From Peribolospora baueri (taxonomy: Eukaryota; Basidiomycota; Peribolosporomycetes; Peribolosporales; Peribolosporaceae), in contig JAMDHS010000007.1 in NCBI GenBank assembly GCA_029717555.1, positions 248,001 through 312,000 of the forward strand: DNA of 64,000 nt, read 5' to 3'. Shown piece after piece: positions 35,617 through 45,817 of this stretch. The translations under genes were made by a program, and so were the position numbers. The notes below the pieces were generated by a model. The model did no database searches. It was not told the origin of the DNA and saw only the letters and a list, made by a program, of their open reading frames with translations. The stretch's first letter is position 1. Each line of letters opens with the position of its first letter.

Positions 35617-38073
35617 TCAAGCCCAGCTGGCCAATGCCACACCGACGACGCTGGCCAAGACGACGGCGGCGCCAGGGCCGACAGCCGCACGGGCGCCGTT
35701 GAAAGGCGTGTAAGACGGCGTGGAGGAGGACGCGGGGTCATTGCCTCCCGTGCCGCCGTTGGACGTCAGGTTGGCGCCGTTGGGACCGATCGGCCGCGTC
35801 GCGTCGCTGTCAACGACGGTAGGGGGGACCAGCAAACCGGTACAGGTCAGCGACGCCACGCTTCTCGCCCACACACCGTTCCGCCCGGCGACCGACTCAC
35901 GTGAATGCGCAAGCACCGCCGGTGCACAGGCACTTGTTCCCGATCGGGTCCCAGAACGCCGTGGCGCAGTTCTCGGGAACTGGCGCGAGGACACAACGTA
36001 GATCAGCATCTCCGACGCCCACTCGTCTCCTCACTCTCACCACTCCACTCACTCCTGTGCCTCAACGCGCCGCCGCTCTGCGTCGCCTGCGGAGGGTTCG
36101 GGTTCGCCGGCGTGGGAGGATCGGAGGGGCATCCGTAGCAAGTGTAGAAGGGAAAGTCGGGGAAGGGGCAATGGGCCAACAGGCCGGCTTCGTTGGCAGG
36201 CATGCCGTTGCAGATCTTCTCTTGCACGTTCGCCGTCTGTCACGGTCGATGAGGACGGGGCGGATGAAGCGGCTGGTCAGCGACGACGAAGAATGGAGGG
36301 CCCGTCGAGCAGCCAAGCCTCACCTGGCACTGGAACGCGGGCAGAGTGTTGAGCTGACTCGCCGGCACCGGGTTTTGCATCCAAGCGAGCAGCTGAGCGT
36401 TGCTGACAAACCAAACGTTCTGGAACTGCTCTGACGCGGTGGCCCAGTCAAGGAACTGGTTGATCATGCTGATCGTCGCGTTCGGGTCCGGCACGCCAGG
36501 GTAGCCGCGGGCGACGTGGATGGGGTGGGTGTAGAGGCCAAAAGGCACCTTGTTGCCGTTGTAGTGCTAAGGAATATATAGTGACGGCGTGGGCAGAATC
36601 AGCTCGGCGTGCCGGCAGAGGCCACAGAGGACGCACGCGCGCACTCACAGCCATGAAGTTGTCCTTCAACCAGCCGAGCACCTCGTTCGGGTTGTTCGAG
36701 TCGAGCCAAGGATCCATGAGGTGAAGGCCGTTGTTGGGAGAGAAGATCTGCGACGAAAACATGCGTCGCTCGCGCGAGGCGTATCAGCGACCGCTCGCGC
36801 CGATCCGATCCGACGACTACCAACACCGGACAACGCTCACCGCATACATCGGGATCTCCCAGAAGCCGGGAAGCTTGGGCTGGCCGCTGCAAATGCCCGG
36901 GACGGTGAGACAGTCGTTGGCCATGCCGTCTGCGGCGAACGAGGAGAGATGTAACGAGACTCTCAGCTTCTCCCAGCCACACGGCGTCTCCGCTGGCCGA
37001 ACACCGGATCGGCCACTCACAGTCGAGGGTGTAAGGCCAGAAGGCGTCGGTACCAGTCTGGTTGATTGGCAAGGAGGAGGAGGCGGAGCTGTCGTAGGTG
37101 AACTTGTCGTTGGCGAGCATCTTGAGCGTGTCAGCGCTGTAGTTGAGGTAAGGGGCACGGAAGCCGATGATCTCCTTGAAGGGGATGCCTGAGGGGCCCC
37201 GGAGGAGAGGGAGTAGAGATTGAGCGACGGCCCGGCACTTTCGAGGGTGTTTCCTACGGGTGCTCGTCAGCGGGACTCACCGGCGAGGGCGTTGAGGGCG
37301 ATCAGGTTGCCTTCGACCTGAGAAAGAAGCGAGGGCAGAGCGGAAGACAAGGTCAAGAAACGTCCTTTCCCCCGCGCCGCCCCTTTGCCTTGCTTGCTGT
37401 CGACTCGACTCGACTCGACTCTACCCAACGTACTTCGTTCTGGGGAGGAGTGCCGACGTGGGTCATGGTGTGGTCGGCGATCTCGTTACCGGCGACATAC
37501 CAGTCGGTGACGAGGGTATAGTTGGTGTAGTTGAGCGAGGTGAAGTAGGTCATCAGCGGCGGGCACCCGTTGGGGTTCTTGCGCTGGGCCAAGAAGCTCT
37601 GGACGGCGTTGATGGTGTAGCTCTGGACGGCGTCGTCGGCTGGGAGGGAGACAGAAGGCGAAGGCCAAGAGAGGTGGGTTTCGGTCAGCTTCGGAGCGCG
37701 CCGACAGGAACCCATCATGTTAGAGGGAGACGCTCACCGGTGAAGGTGATGAACTGAGGCACATCTCTGAGGGCAGAGCGACGCAAGCACAGTTAGTGGA
37801 AGACGTTGGACGGAAAGCGGCACGGAGGCGACGAGCGACGAAGACGACTTACTTGAGAGCGAGTCCACCGGGAGGGCTGGTGCTGGCGCACTGGCAGCTA
37901 GGGAGCTTGCAAGCCGCCGGGTCGCAGTTGTAGTTGGCCGCACCGGGGCTGGTGGTGGCGCCAGAGAGCGAGCCGTCCTGGGCGTTGGCGAAGGGGAGGC
38001 GGACGCCGCCGGGGCCGAGGGCGAGGAGGGCGGCGAGGGCGACGGTGGGGAGGAGGTCGCGGACGCTGGGCAT
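35617..38073 (-). CDS. Secreted polysaccharide (chitin) deacetylase-like protein, probably GPI-anchored
   Basis: Predicted to remove acetyl groups from chitin or a related cell-wall polymer. Eleven exons give 514 aa (38073-37853, 37766-37738, 37639-37434, 37317-37281, 37188-37021, 36929-36841, 36747-36649, 36566-36324, 36236-36053, 35979-35901, 35806-35617). The start MPSVRDLLPTVALAALLALG is a signal peptide. NodB-fold motifs: FTADDAV (metal and base aspartates), DHTMTHV (metal histidines), GFRAPYLNYS and LYTHPIHVA. This matches the eukaryotic TFDDAV-type deacetylases, with Ala replacing the usual Asp-adjacent Phe. A cysteine-rich segment (CPFPDFPFYTCYGCPSD; CATAFWDPIGNKCLCTGGAC) and a hydrophobic C terminus AAVVLASVVGVALASWA follow, the latter typical of a GPI signal. 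NYTNYT gives N-glycosylation sites. Substrate is unproven. Confidence 0.88.
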
Positions 38074-39168
38074 GGTCGGCGAGGGCGGAAGAGAGCGTGG
38101 GCGGCGGCGGTGGTGGAGCAGGTGGTGTTGGTGTGGTCTGGTCTGGTCTGCTGTCAGCAGTACGCTGGACGCTCTGGGGAGGGCGAAGGAAGGGGAGCGA
38201 TTAAGACAGGGCGGCGATGGAAGGAAGAGTGAGAAGAAAAAGAAAGATGGTGGAAAAAAAGGAGGAACGGAGAGGGCGGCGGCGGCCTTGCAAGCGACGT
38301 GACCTGGAACGCGCTCCAAGGCGGGGGCCAAGCGGAGCAGCCGCAGCGGAAGCAGTGGCCGGGGAGTCGGTTGCTAATGGGGGATAAGGAAAGGGATAAG
38401 GGAGCAAATATCCCTTCTACTTCCATAAGGAAAAGGGATAAGACAGCATGCTATTCCTTCTGCTTCCATCGGTCCATAGTCCACTCCATTAACATCCTCA
38501 TCCATCCACGACACTCTCTTCCGTCTTCTCCGCCAGCCCAGCCCGTCATCGTCTCCTTGGCACCGCACCCAGTCTACCTGATCATCATCGTCATCTTTAT
38601 AGTCCGACCGCGACAGCGGACGACGAGCTCCGACGAAAACCGCCGCCCGATGATTTTCTCCCACCGATCTACGTGCCCCGCTCCTCCTTCTGCCCCTCTC
38701 CCCAGGCTTCCCTTGCCGACCTCTGGCGTCACGTCACCACTCCGGACGAACTTTGGATCCTGTGAGGAAAAAAAAAAAAGAAATAGGAAAAAATGCCCCT
38801 TTCACATGATCACAGGCATAGGTGGCCAACGTCGCTGTCATCACCGGCGGCCACCCCAGACTGCGACAGATCGACGGTGGAAGAAAAACTAGGGGTGGCG
38901 GGGGAAGCGGGAGGGGGAGCCGCGGTGCGTCTGCAATCGTAGTGCATGCAGCGCTTTTTACACTTACTGTACTACAGTGTACATGAGAACACTCCTGACG
39001 TTTGCAAGGGAGCAGACGCCAGCTAGATAGGGTTCCCAAATAGGACATGCTTCAGTGGAGGGATCGTCTCGCACCTTGCCACTCCACTCGCGCCCTCATG
39101 GAGCATCCATCCCATTCGCATTCGCCGTAGGACACACCCCTCCATCTCCTATCTTCCGCTGCCACGCA
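38074..39168. other. Intergenic interval upstream of the deacetylase
   Basis: No gene recognised. It carries the deacetylase promoter and the 3' flank of the p31comet-like gene. Two near-copies of AGGAAAAGGGATAAG-like sequence occur near 38384-38440. Confidence 0.55.
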
Positions 39169-39236
39169 TCAATACCCCTTCAGCACGACGTCGCACTCGA
39201 ACCAGAGCCGCTCCTCCGCTCCCGCCTCGCCCTCCG

Positions 39237-39269
<33 letters not shown>

Positions 39270-41482
39270 GCGTCGGTCCAGACGACGCCGCCCGCCCGCC
39301 CGCCATCACGTCGGATGCGCCGTCCGGCCGGCTAGACCCAAAGACGATGTGAACGCCTCCCACCGTCGTCCTCCTCGCCGACACCCCGCTCCCGCACGCC
39401 GATCCCCCTCCGTTCCTCCATCGGTGCGGCGGCGCCGAGGTCGAAGACGACCGGCTCGCTGCATTCCCCCACGCGGACGCCGCCGACGATGAGCTCTCCA
39501 CGACGGCCTTGCTGCGCTGCCGGTGGAGCGACATGCGCGCTCGAAGAGAGTTGGGAGGGAAACGGGTCGCCGAGGAGGCGTCGTTCGCCTTCGAGCTTGG
39601 CTCCATGTCCCCGGCGGCCAGGGAGGGACTGGACGGAGCGGCACCGTCGGTCTCCTGACCATCGACGGTGGAGAGCGGCGATGGCGATGCTGGCGTCTCC
39701 GACCGACACCGACGCCCCGGCTGCCGGGCTTCCTCGGGAGCCACATCGCTCCCGTCGTCCGGCGCGTCACGCACGCCCAGAGGCCGCTCCTCTGCCATCC
39801 TCACTCCCAAGCTCACCCCACGCCTCGCTCCATCTCGTCGCGCGAAGGGCGACGACGCGCCGCTCTGGCTACCGCTGTCCAACGAACCGGCCGAGTCTTG
39901 TTGGGAAGGAGACGGGCACGCCGGCGAGGCCTGTCGCTCTCTCGACAATGACGATGACGATGACGCCTCCAACCGAACTGACACGAGTGGAGACAGCCGC
40001 CGATGCACGTTCTGCCGCGGCGTCCAGCCTGGGCAGGAAAAGTATCGGGGAGCGAGGAGGAGGAGACTCATCCGCGTTTTCGCTGCGAGCGCCGACAGAC
40101 ACAGAGAGAGGGAGACACGTTCCATTAGCCCGCGCGCCGTCGTCCGAAGCGTTCCCGACTCGCCGTTCGCCCGCCTCACCTATCGGACGACCTAACGTCT
40201 GACAAAGCTCCTCGTCCTGCACCATGAACCGAACGATCTGCCGCTCCCAGCTCGCCACCACCCTTTCGACGTCGTTCGTTCTTGATGCCGACGCCGATGC
40301 CGCGTGCGGGTTAGTCGTCTCCTCACGAGGAGCGGAGGCACGCTCGCCGTCTTCTTCGTCCGACACCGGAAGGCGCTCCACGGAGACGACAAAGATCTCC
40401 CGAGGCGTGACGGCTAGCGATCCGAACACGAGAGCCAAGCTGGCCTCTTGGTAAACGGTCTCCGTGGCCGTCGTCGTCAGGGATGCGGGGTGTGGTATTC
40501 GAAAGTGGGGAGAAGAAAGCGCTCGGGAGAGGTTGGTGGTCATTTGGGAAAGGCCTCTGAGGAGCTGGGGACGTCGAAGCGGAGAAGAAATTTATCAGCA
40601 GAGGCTGCTAAAGGTCATTCAAATAGCGAACCTCTCTCCTCGACTCACTTCGTCTCTCTTCCGTTTCCCTCTCAACGACAAATGGGAGCGAGACCAGGCC
40701 TGTCCGTTAGAGAAAGGGGGATGCAACGCAGAGAGAAGAATCTTTGACAAACCGCTCATTTTTCTCTCATCCGGCGAGCTCGACAGCGATCTCACCACAT
40801 CTCGAGGACCCTCTCGCCGTGCTTCCCGACGAAGCAGCGGGATAGGCCTGCGCAGGGAGGGGAAATGCGAGACGAGGATGAGAATACCCTTCCTTCCCTC
40901 CGGCGGCGCTTGAGCACGGGCGGCGAGAGACAGGCCGCCGTGAACCCTCTTCGCGCACCCCCCAGCCCGCAAGTCACAAACAAAAGCCATGTACTAGTAG
41001 AGCATAGGAGAACGGGGAAGAAAGTAGAGCCACCGCCGCTGCACTCACGAAGGCACCTGTCCTTTGGCGAACAAGACGTGCTGCAAGGCCCCGAGGCCCA
41101 GGCGGGCGCGCAGAACTGCGTCTGGGAGCACGGACGGCTCGTCCGCGTCTGCGTCAGAGTCAGAATCAGCGCCGGAGTCGGACGACGTCGGTCGCGGTCC
41201 GCGCCCGGGCCCGACCCCGGGCCCGGCGCCCTCTGTGCCCTCTTGCGGCTTCGTCCGTCCGTTTGAAGAGGGAGACGTCACGGGAGTTTGAGCGAGGTGG
41301 CGACGGGACAGGTTGGGTGGGACGCGAAGACGAAGACGAGGGAAGGGTTCGGCGGCGGCCGCGGCCGGCGGGACCGAGGGGTACTCATGTGCCGCCGGGG
41401 CGTCCATTATGCGGGCGGGTGGGACGAAAGCTTGGAGGGCGATGGTGGTATTGTCGGAGGTGAAAAGAAACGTCGGCCGCAT
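39169..41482 (-). CDS. p31comet-like (MAD2L1-binding) protein
   Basis: Five exons, 41482-41049, 40847-40796, 40699-40649, 40564-40180 and 40082-39169, total 1,836 nt (611 aa) without a stop. Against human MAD2L1BP as I recall it, matching blocks come in the same order: LGALQHVLFAKGQVPSPIPL (human LKYLLYQRQQLPLPYEQL), then a basic linker and LRGLSQMTTNLSRALSS, then LALVFGSLAVTPREIFVVSV (human VLILLGGNALSPKEFYELDL), then SLLLLAPRYFS...LSPLVSVRLEA, and a closing LWFECDVVLKGY (human YIWFQAPVTFKGF). p31comet is a HORMA-fold protein that binds closed Mad2 and, with Pch2/TRIP13, silences the spindle checkpoint. Between the last two blocks lies a ~230-residue Ser-rich insert with an 11-Thr run, so the protein is about twice human length. 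Low identity makes the call tentative; the ordered motifs and exact phase match support it. Confidence 0.68.
39237..39270 (-). repeat. Coding (ACG)n array giving a polythreonine run
   Basis: Within the last exon of the p31comet-like gene; reads GTCGTC on the plus strand and encodes about 11 threonines 19 residues before the conserved C-terminal motif. Probably length-variable. Confidence 0.85.
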
Positions 41483-41886
41483 GTGACCGATCGATCACAC
41501 TCGCCGCCCGATCATCTGGAGCCGACGTGCACGCGACGCGACGCGCCGACCGACATCGAAAAAAGTCAACGACAGGTGGCAATTCCGATATTAACTAGTG
41601 GTCATTCGTTTCTCCATTAATTCGCATAAAGTTCGGTCAGGCAGAGCAGTAACCTCAAGGCTCCTAGCGCGATCATAAACGAGAAAAAAAAAGGCACAGA
41701 CCCGCGACGACATGATCGCAGCATCTACCATCGTCGCCGGGCATTTCGCACTGAACGGCATCATAGCAGCAGAAACCAAAATGGGAGACCAGGACTATAG
41801 AGCGGTATCGTCGGGAGTTCCATCCAAAGCATATCTCCCTTCTCCATCCACTTCCCTGTGCATCAAGCAAGGAAGACCCAATGTCT
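41483..41886. other. Short tandem intergenic interval
   Basis: Holds the promoter of the p31comet-like gene and the 3' UTR of the dehydratase gene. A run of nine A residues lies near 41685. No further gene is seen. Confidence 0.6.
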
Positions 41887-43286
41887 TTACGGCCTCTTCT
41901 TGTCGCCGTTGCCTACGGCCCTGCCGCGGCCACTGCCGCTCTTCAGGTTGGCCCAAAAGCCAGTGCCGATGTTGCGACGGCGCTGCTTGTGCATGTGAGA
42001 CATCATCACATACAGGCCTGACGGAGGCAAGCAGTGACGAGTCGGGAAATAAACAGCAAACACGTGCGGTGAGTGATCCGTCGTTACCGCAAACCCTTCT
42101 TCGCAGAAGTAGCTCGCATACAGGACGCGAACACTCACCGGGCCACCAAATGGCGAAGAGGATGAGATAAATGTAGGCATACCAAGGCCAGCTCGTGAAC
42201 TTTTTGAGCGGTGGAACGGTGGAAAAGATGAGGAGCGCCTCCGATCCAGCGCCAAGAGGGTAGAGGATGTAGAAAAGAGAGTACCTAAGGCAATGGCAGG
42301 AAGAAAGGTGTGGTCAGTAAAGGAATGGTATGAAGAGGCACCAGGTACTCCCCAACGGCTATGAGAAGGTTGTTATGAAGACTCACCGAGCCCACTCAAG
42401 ATGCTTCGACGTGATCCCGAGCAGACCGGTAGCATAGAACGGATAGCGGATCATCTCGGTGACGGCCCAAGCTGCGATCATGGTCGCGTAGAGCGGGTTG
42501 GAGCTAGCGGTCGAGAACCGCTCGGTGACGCCCCAAACGAGGAAGAGTCTACTGGCAACCTGCATCGCGGTCGTCTGGATCGGACTCCTGACCCACTTGA
42601 GCGCCACATGGACCACCTCGAGCAAGGCTAGCGTCTGCACGGCGACGACGAGCGGGCCAATGGCGCCGTGGGCAGTGCTGGCGCGGTTGAGGTACTTGAG
42701 CACGGCGGGATTTTGGGCAAACGAGGAGAGGTAGGAGGTCACCTTGTTCGACTTGGAGTAGAAGGGCATGGAGAAGCGGGAGAAGTAGGACAGGGGGTTG
42801 AGAGAAGAAAGGAAGGAAGAGGCGAGGCGCACAGGTGCCGTGCCGGACGCGGAAAGCATGTGGTGGACGAGCGAGTAAAGAACAAAAGTCCATCCAGCAG
42901 CGGAGACGACGTTGTAGGCCGTGAGATAGCTTTTAATCAACCGGGGCTGCACTGGATCACCCAAGAACGGGGAAGGCATCCGATACATCAAAGACGAGCG
43001 GGTCGGCAATGTATCTTCGCGGCGCGCTCGCGTCTGTCATCGATCCTTCGCGCTCACCTTTTTTGGCTTTGTCGCTGACCTTGGCGACGGCTGATCCATC
43101 GGTGCCAGTAGTCTCTTTGTTAGTGCCGCTTGGCCTCGGCATGACGGGCAACTGCTTGTCCTGAGTGCGGTAAGTGTTCGGCGACGACGGACTGGAGGGC
43201 ACAATTGGCGAGGCGGTAGCAGAGGACGACGAGCGAGATGACGACCGGAAGGATGACGAGAGGATGCGCCTCAGCTGATCCTTCAT
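41887..43286 (-). CDS. PHS1: Very-long-chain (3R)-3-hydroxyacyl-CoA dehydratase
   Basis: Third step of the ER fatty-acid elongation cycle: dehydrates 3-hydroxyacyl-CoA to trans-2-enoyl-CoA for sphingolipid and membrane lipid synthesis. Four exons, 43286-43058, 42951-42387, 42284-42139 and 42017-41887, give 356 aa. A Ser-rich, probably cytosolic N-terminal extension of about 75 residues precedes the multi-pass core: YLTAYNVVSAAGWTFVLYSL, a hydrophilic loop, LLEVVHVALKWVRSPIQTT, ASRLFLVWGVTERF and the signature WAVTEMIRYPFYATGLLG carrying the catalytic-type Glu and Tyr. The C terminus MSHMHKQRRRN...GDKKRP is basic with lysines near the end, as in ER-retained proteins. The extension is longer than in yeast Phs1 (217 aa total). 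Divergent from eL28. Confidence 0.95.
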
Positions 43287-43998
43287 GCAAAATGCGCTCG
43301 CGACGCTTGAATCGGTTCGAAGGGGGGAGACACTCTTCGAATGAAAGCGGTGGAGACGAGCAGGACCTTAATCGTTTGCTGGCTCCCGAAACAAGCCTAC
43401 GATCGAGATGACGACGGGAGGAGCGGTTTGCCGCAGCAGTGTCGGATTTATTGTTTCACGTGCCGTCACGCGTGGCAAGCAAAGTTGTTTGCAGCACGTG
43501 CAATACACTGGTCCGTCCTACCGAACTGCCAGTGCCGCCGGCGTCATGTAGACAATAGCCCCGACCACCGGGCGGAGACGAGACGTGTGTGTATCTTCGT
43601 TTGAAAGGGATCATTAAATTTATGAAAGAGCAAGCGTAGATCGTAGGTGGGCAAAAAGGAGCGGATTCCCTGTCATGCCCCTCGCGGATATCGTTGTGTA
43701 CCTTATTTCGTTGTATCTCGCAGATGCGGGCGTCGTCGTTCCATGCCAGAACCACAGAGAGAAGAAACAGGTCCACTGTACTGATACCGTCCGCCGACAC
43801 CTGCATTGATGGGGTCCGTGCACCGTAGTTCACGTGCACAAGTGATCTAGCTAGGGTTAATCCTTGGAGACGTGTACAGTCACGCACGTGATGCAAAGAT
43901 CTATAACCCTACTCTCGTCTTGGCCTGATCCATGCGTAGGCGAGTCGAGAAGGAGCAAGGTGGTTACCAAACCTCAAAGTTCATACCGTCCGTCAAAA
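43287..43998. promoter_or_regulatory. Divergent PHS1/eL28 promoter with four E-boxes and two teloboxes
   Basis: CACGTG occurs at 43457-43462, 43495-43500, 43831-43836 and 43885-43890. Two telobox-like elements in opposite orientation lie at 43852-43858 (TAGGGTT) and 43905-43911 (AACCCTA), 90-150 bp before the eL28 start. AACCCTA/Tbf1-type boxes are known in ribosomal protein promoters of several fungi; CACGTG is the Cbf1/bHLH site. Their use here is inference. Confidence 0.6.
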
Positions 43999-45418
43999 TG
44001 TGAGTGGACGCTCACTGTCCGAGCCGTGCAATGAAGGCAGGGCCGAGGGACTGGAGACGATTTGTGCGTGCTGATTGAGTCGTCTCATTGCCTGCCTCAC
44101 ACGTCTCTTCCGACCTGCGCACAGGTCCCAAGACCTCCAGTGGCTGTTGACGCGCAAGACGTCGTCGTACATCATCCGCCGTCCCGGCACGAGCCGTGTC
44201 TTCTCGCGCGAGCCCGAGAACTTGACTCAGATCCACTCTTACACTCACTCGGGTCTCGTCAACGACAAGGTGATTACGTCGGTCTTTAGGGGGTTCCATT
44301 TGCTTGGGCGACGACGGGCGGTGGGGAGATAATTTGATCAGAGAGGCAGGCATGCGCGGCTTTGGGAATGGAGGGGATGTTGCCCTATGGACTTTCCGGG
44401 TGCTGAACCGCGGAGGGACCAGGAAGAGAGCTCAGAGCGCAAGGTGGCATGGGCAGGGGGCACAGCTGAACCTAGGAAGGCAGAGGCGGTCATAACCGGG
44501 AGTGGCATGTTTGGGCGTCAGCGCCATTGCCATCGGATGCTGACATCTTTCGCTATCCGTTTTGTCGCTCCAACCCCATTAGGCTGTGTCCGTCGAGGCC
44601 GCTCCCTCTGGCAAGGGCGTCCTGGTTCGCACCAAGAAGTCCCCGTCCAAGGTTCCCTACAACAAGGTCGCCGGTACCCGCAACGAGTACGTCATCCGCA
44701 AGACCGGTGGCCGTCGCACCGCCAAGGTCATTGCCAACATTACCACCAAGAACGGGTACAGGCCTGACTTGCGCAAGGTGAGTTTGGCGTCTCGGCGGTT
44801 GCTCTGTTGGCATGAGATGAAGGGAGAAACGGGGAATGGCGGGGCTGGATGTTATTGGGAATGGTTGGGAGGCTTGTGAGGCGCCTGCGCAGAGCTTCAG
44901 GGATGAAGCGATGGGATGGAGAGTGTATGGTGGCCCGTTCGGATACGGATCACTATCTGTGCATCACGCTAGAACCCTCCGGACAGTCCAGATCAGTGGA
45001 GACTCCGATGAAGGCAGGGTGTAAAAGTGGTGCCAAAGCGATTTTCCGACGACCTATGTGTTGTCATGGACCGTCTCTTTCGGAAGAAGAGACGCTACTC
45101 TTGTCTCGCATCAAATGTCCCATCATCGCCTCTGTTTTGTCGTGTGTTGCCGGACGGGGGATTGGGAGTAGACGTCTTTCGTCTTTCGTCTCCGATGGAC
45201 CGGTCATACAGTTTCGAGGCGGTTGTTCTTATTATGTCAGGGCGTGTCGCTGACGTTTCCTGCCTGTTCATCGCGTTTGCTGTTCGTCCTCCATCAACCT
45301 TCAGACCGCCATCGCTCGCGCTTCGGCTATCCTTCAGGTCCAGGCTGGCAAGCACAAGGCTGCCCCGGAGAAGAAGGTCCGCGGCAAGAAGGCTCTTGTC
45401 GCCGCTGAATCCGCCTAA
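43999..45418 (+). CDS. RPL28: 60S ribosomal protein eL28, start codon split by an intron
   Basis: Component of the large ribosomal subunit. Exons: 43999-44000 (only AT of the start codon), 44125-44269, 44583-44777, 45305-45418; 151 aa. Splicing at GTGAGT (44001) to ACAG (44124) makes ATG TCC CAA, i.e. MSQDLQWLLTRKTSSYIIRR, matching the eL28 N terminus (human [20 protein letters not shown]). Later matches: FSREPENLTQIHSYTHSGLV, GKGVLVRTK, ANITTKNGYRPDLRKTAIAR and ASAILQVQAGK. No other ATG upstream of LQW gives an open frame. Introns 2 and 3 (313 and 527 nt) are far longer than in neighbouring genes, as is common in ribosomal protein genes. The official symbol in yeasts lacking eL28 does not apply; the name here follows the human/filamentous fungal protein. 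Confidence 0.93.
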
Positions 45419-45817
45419 ATATGGGGCTTATCGCAGGCATTCCAGACGTATGGTAGTAGCGTCTGTGTGGTGGAGGTTTGAGTCGAGCAGCGGCCGGCTC
45501 AGCAGGGTCGTTGTGGTCTGCGGTCCTACACCAAGGCAGCTATGTCACTTTTCCACCTTGTTTGCATGCCTCCCTCGTCCATGCGATTCGTTTCAAAAAA
45601 ATTTATGAAACACACACTTCTGTGTGTCGGCGGAACGTACAATGGACAAACTAGAGAATGCATCCGGATGGTGAGATAATGATAGCGGGCGAGATCCAGG
45701 GAGCTAAACGGAAGACGGACGGGCAAGAAGCGGGTAGCAGGAAGCAGTCTATACAACTGACAATGGCTGAAAAGAGAGGGGATTTTGTAAGGATCTGTGG
45801 AGTCGCGTGACCACCGT
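45419..45817. other. Convergent 3' interval eL28/intermediate peptidase
   Basis: About 400 bp holding the two 3' UTRs; no gene seen. Confidence 0.65.

Noticed and set aside
44270-45304. C/D box snoRNA in eL28 introns
   Set aside because: GAGATGA- and CTGA-like strings occur but not in a proper C-D arrangement with a terminal stem visible by eye.
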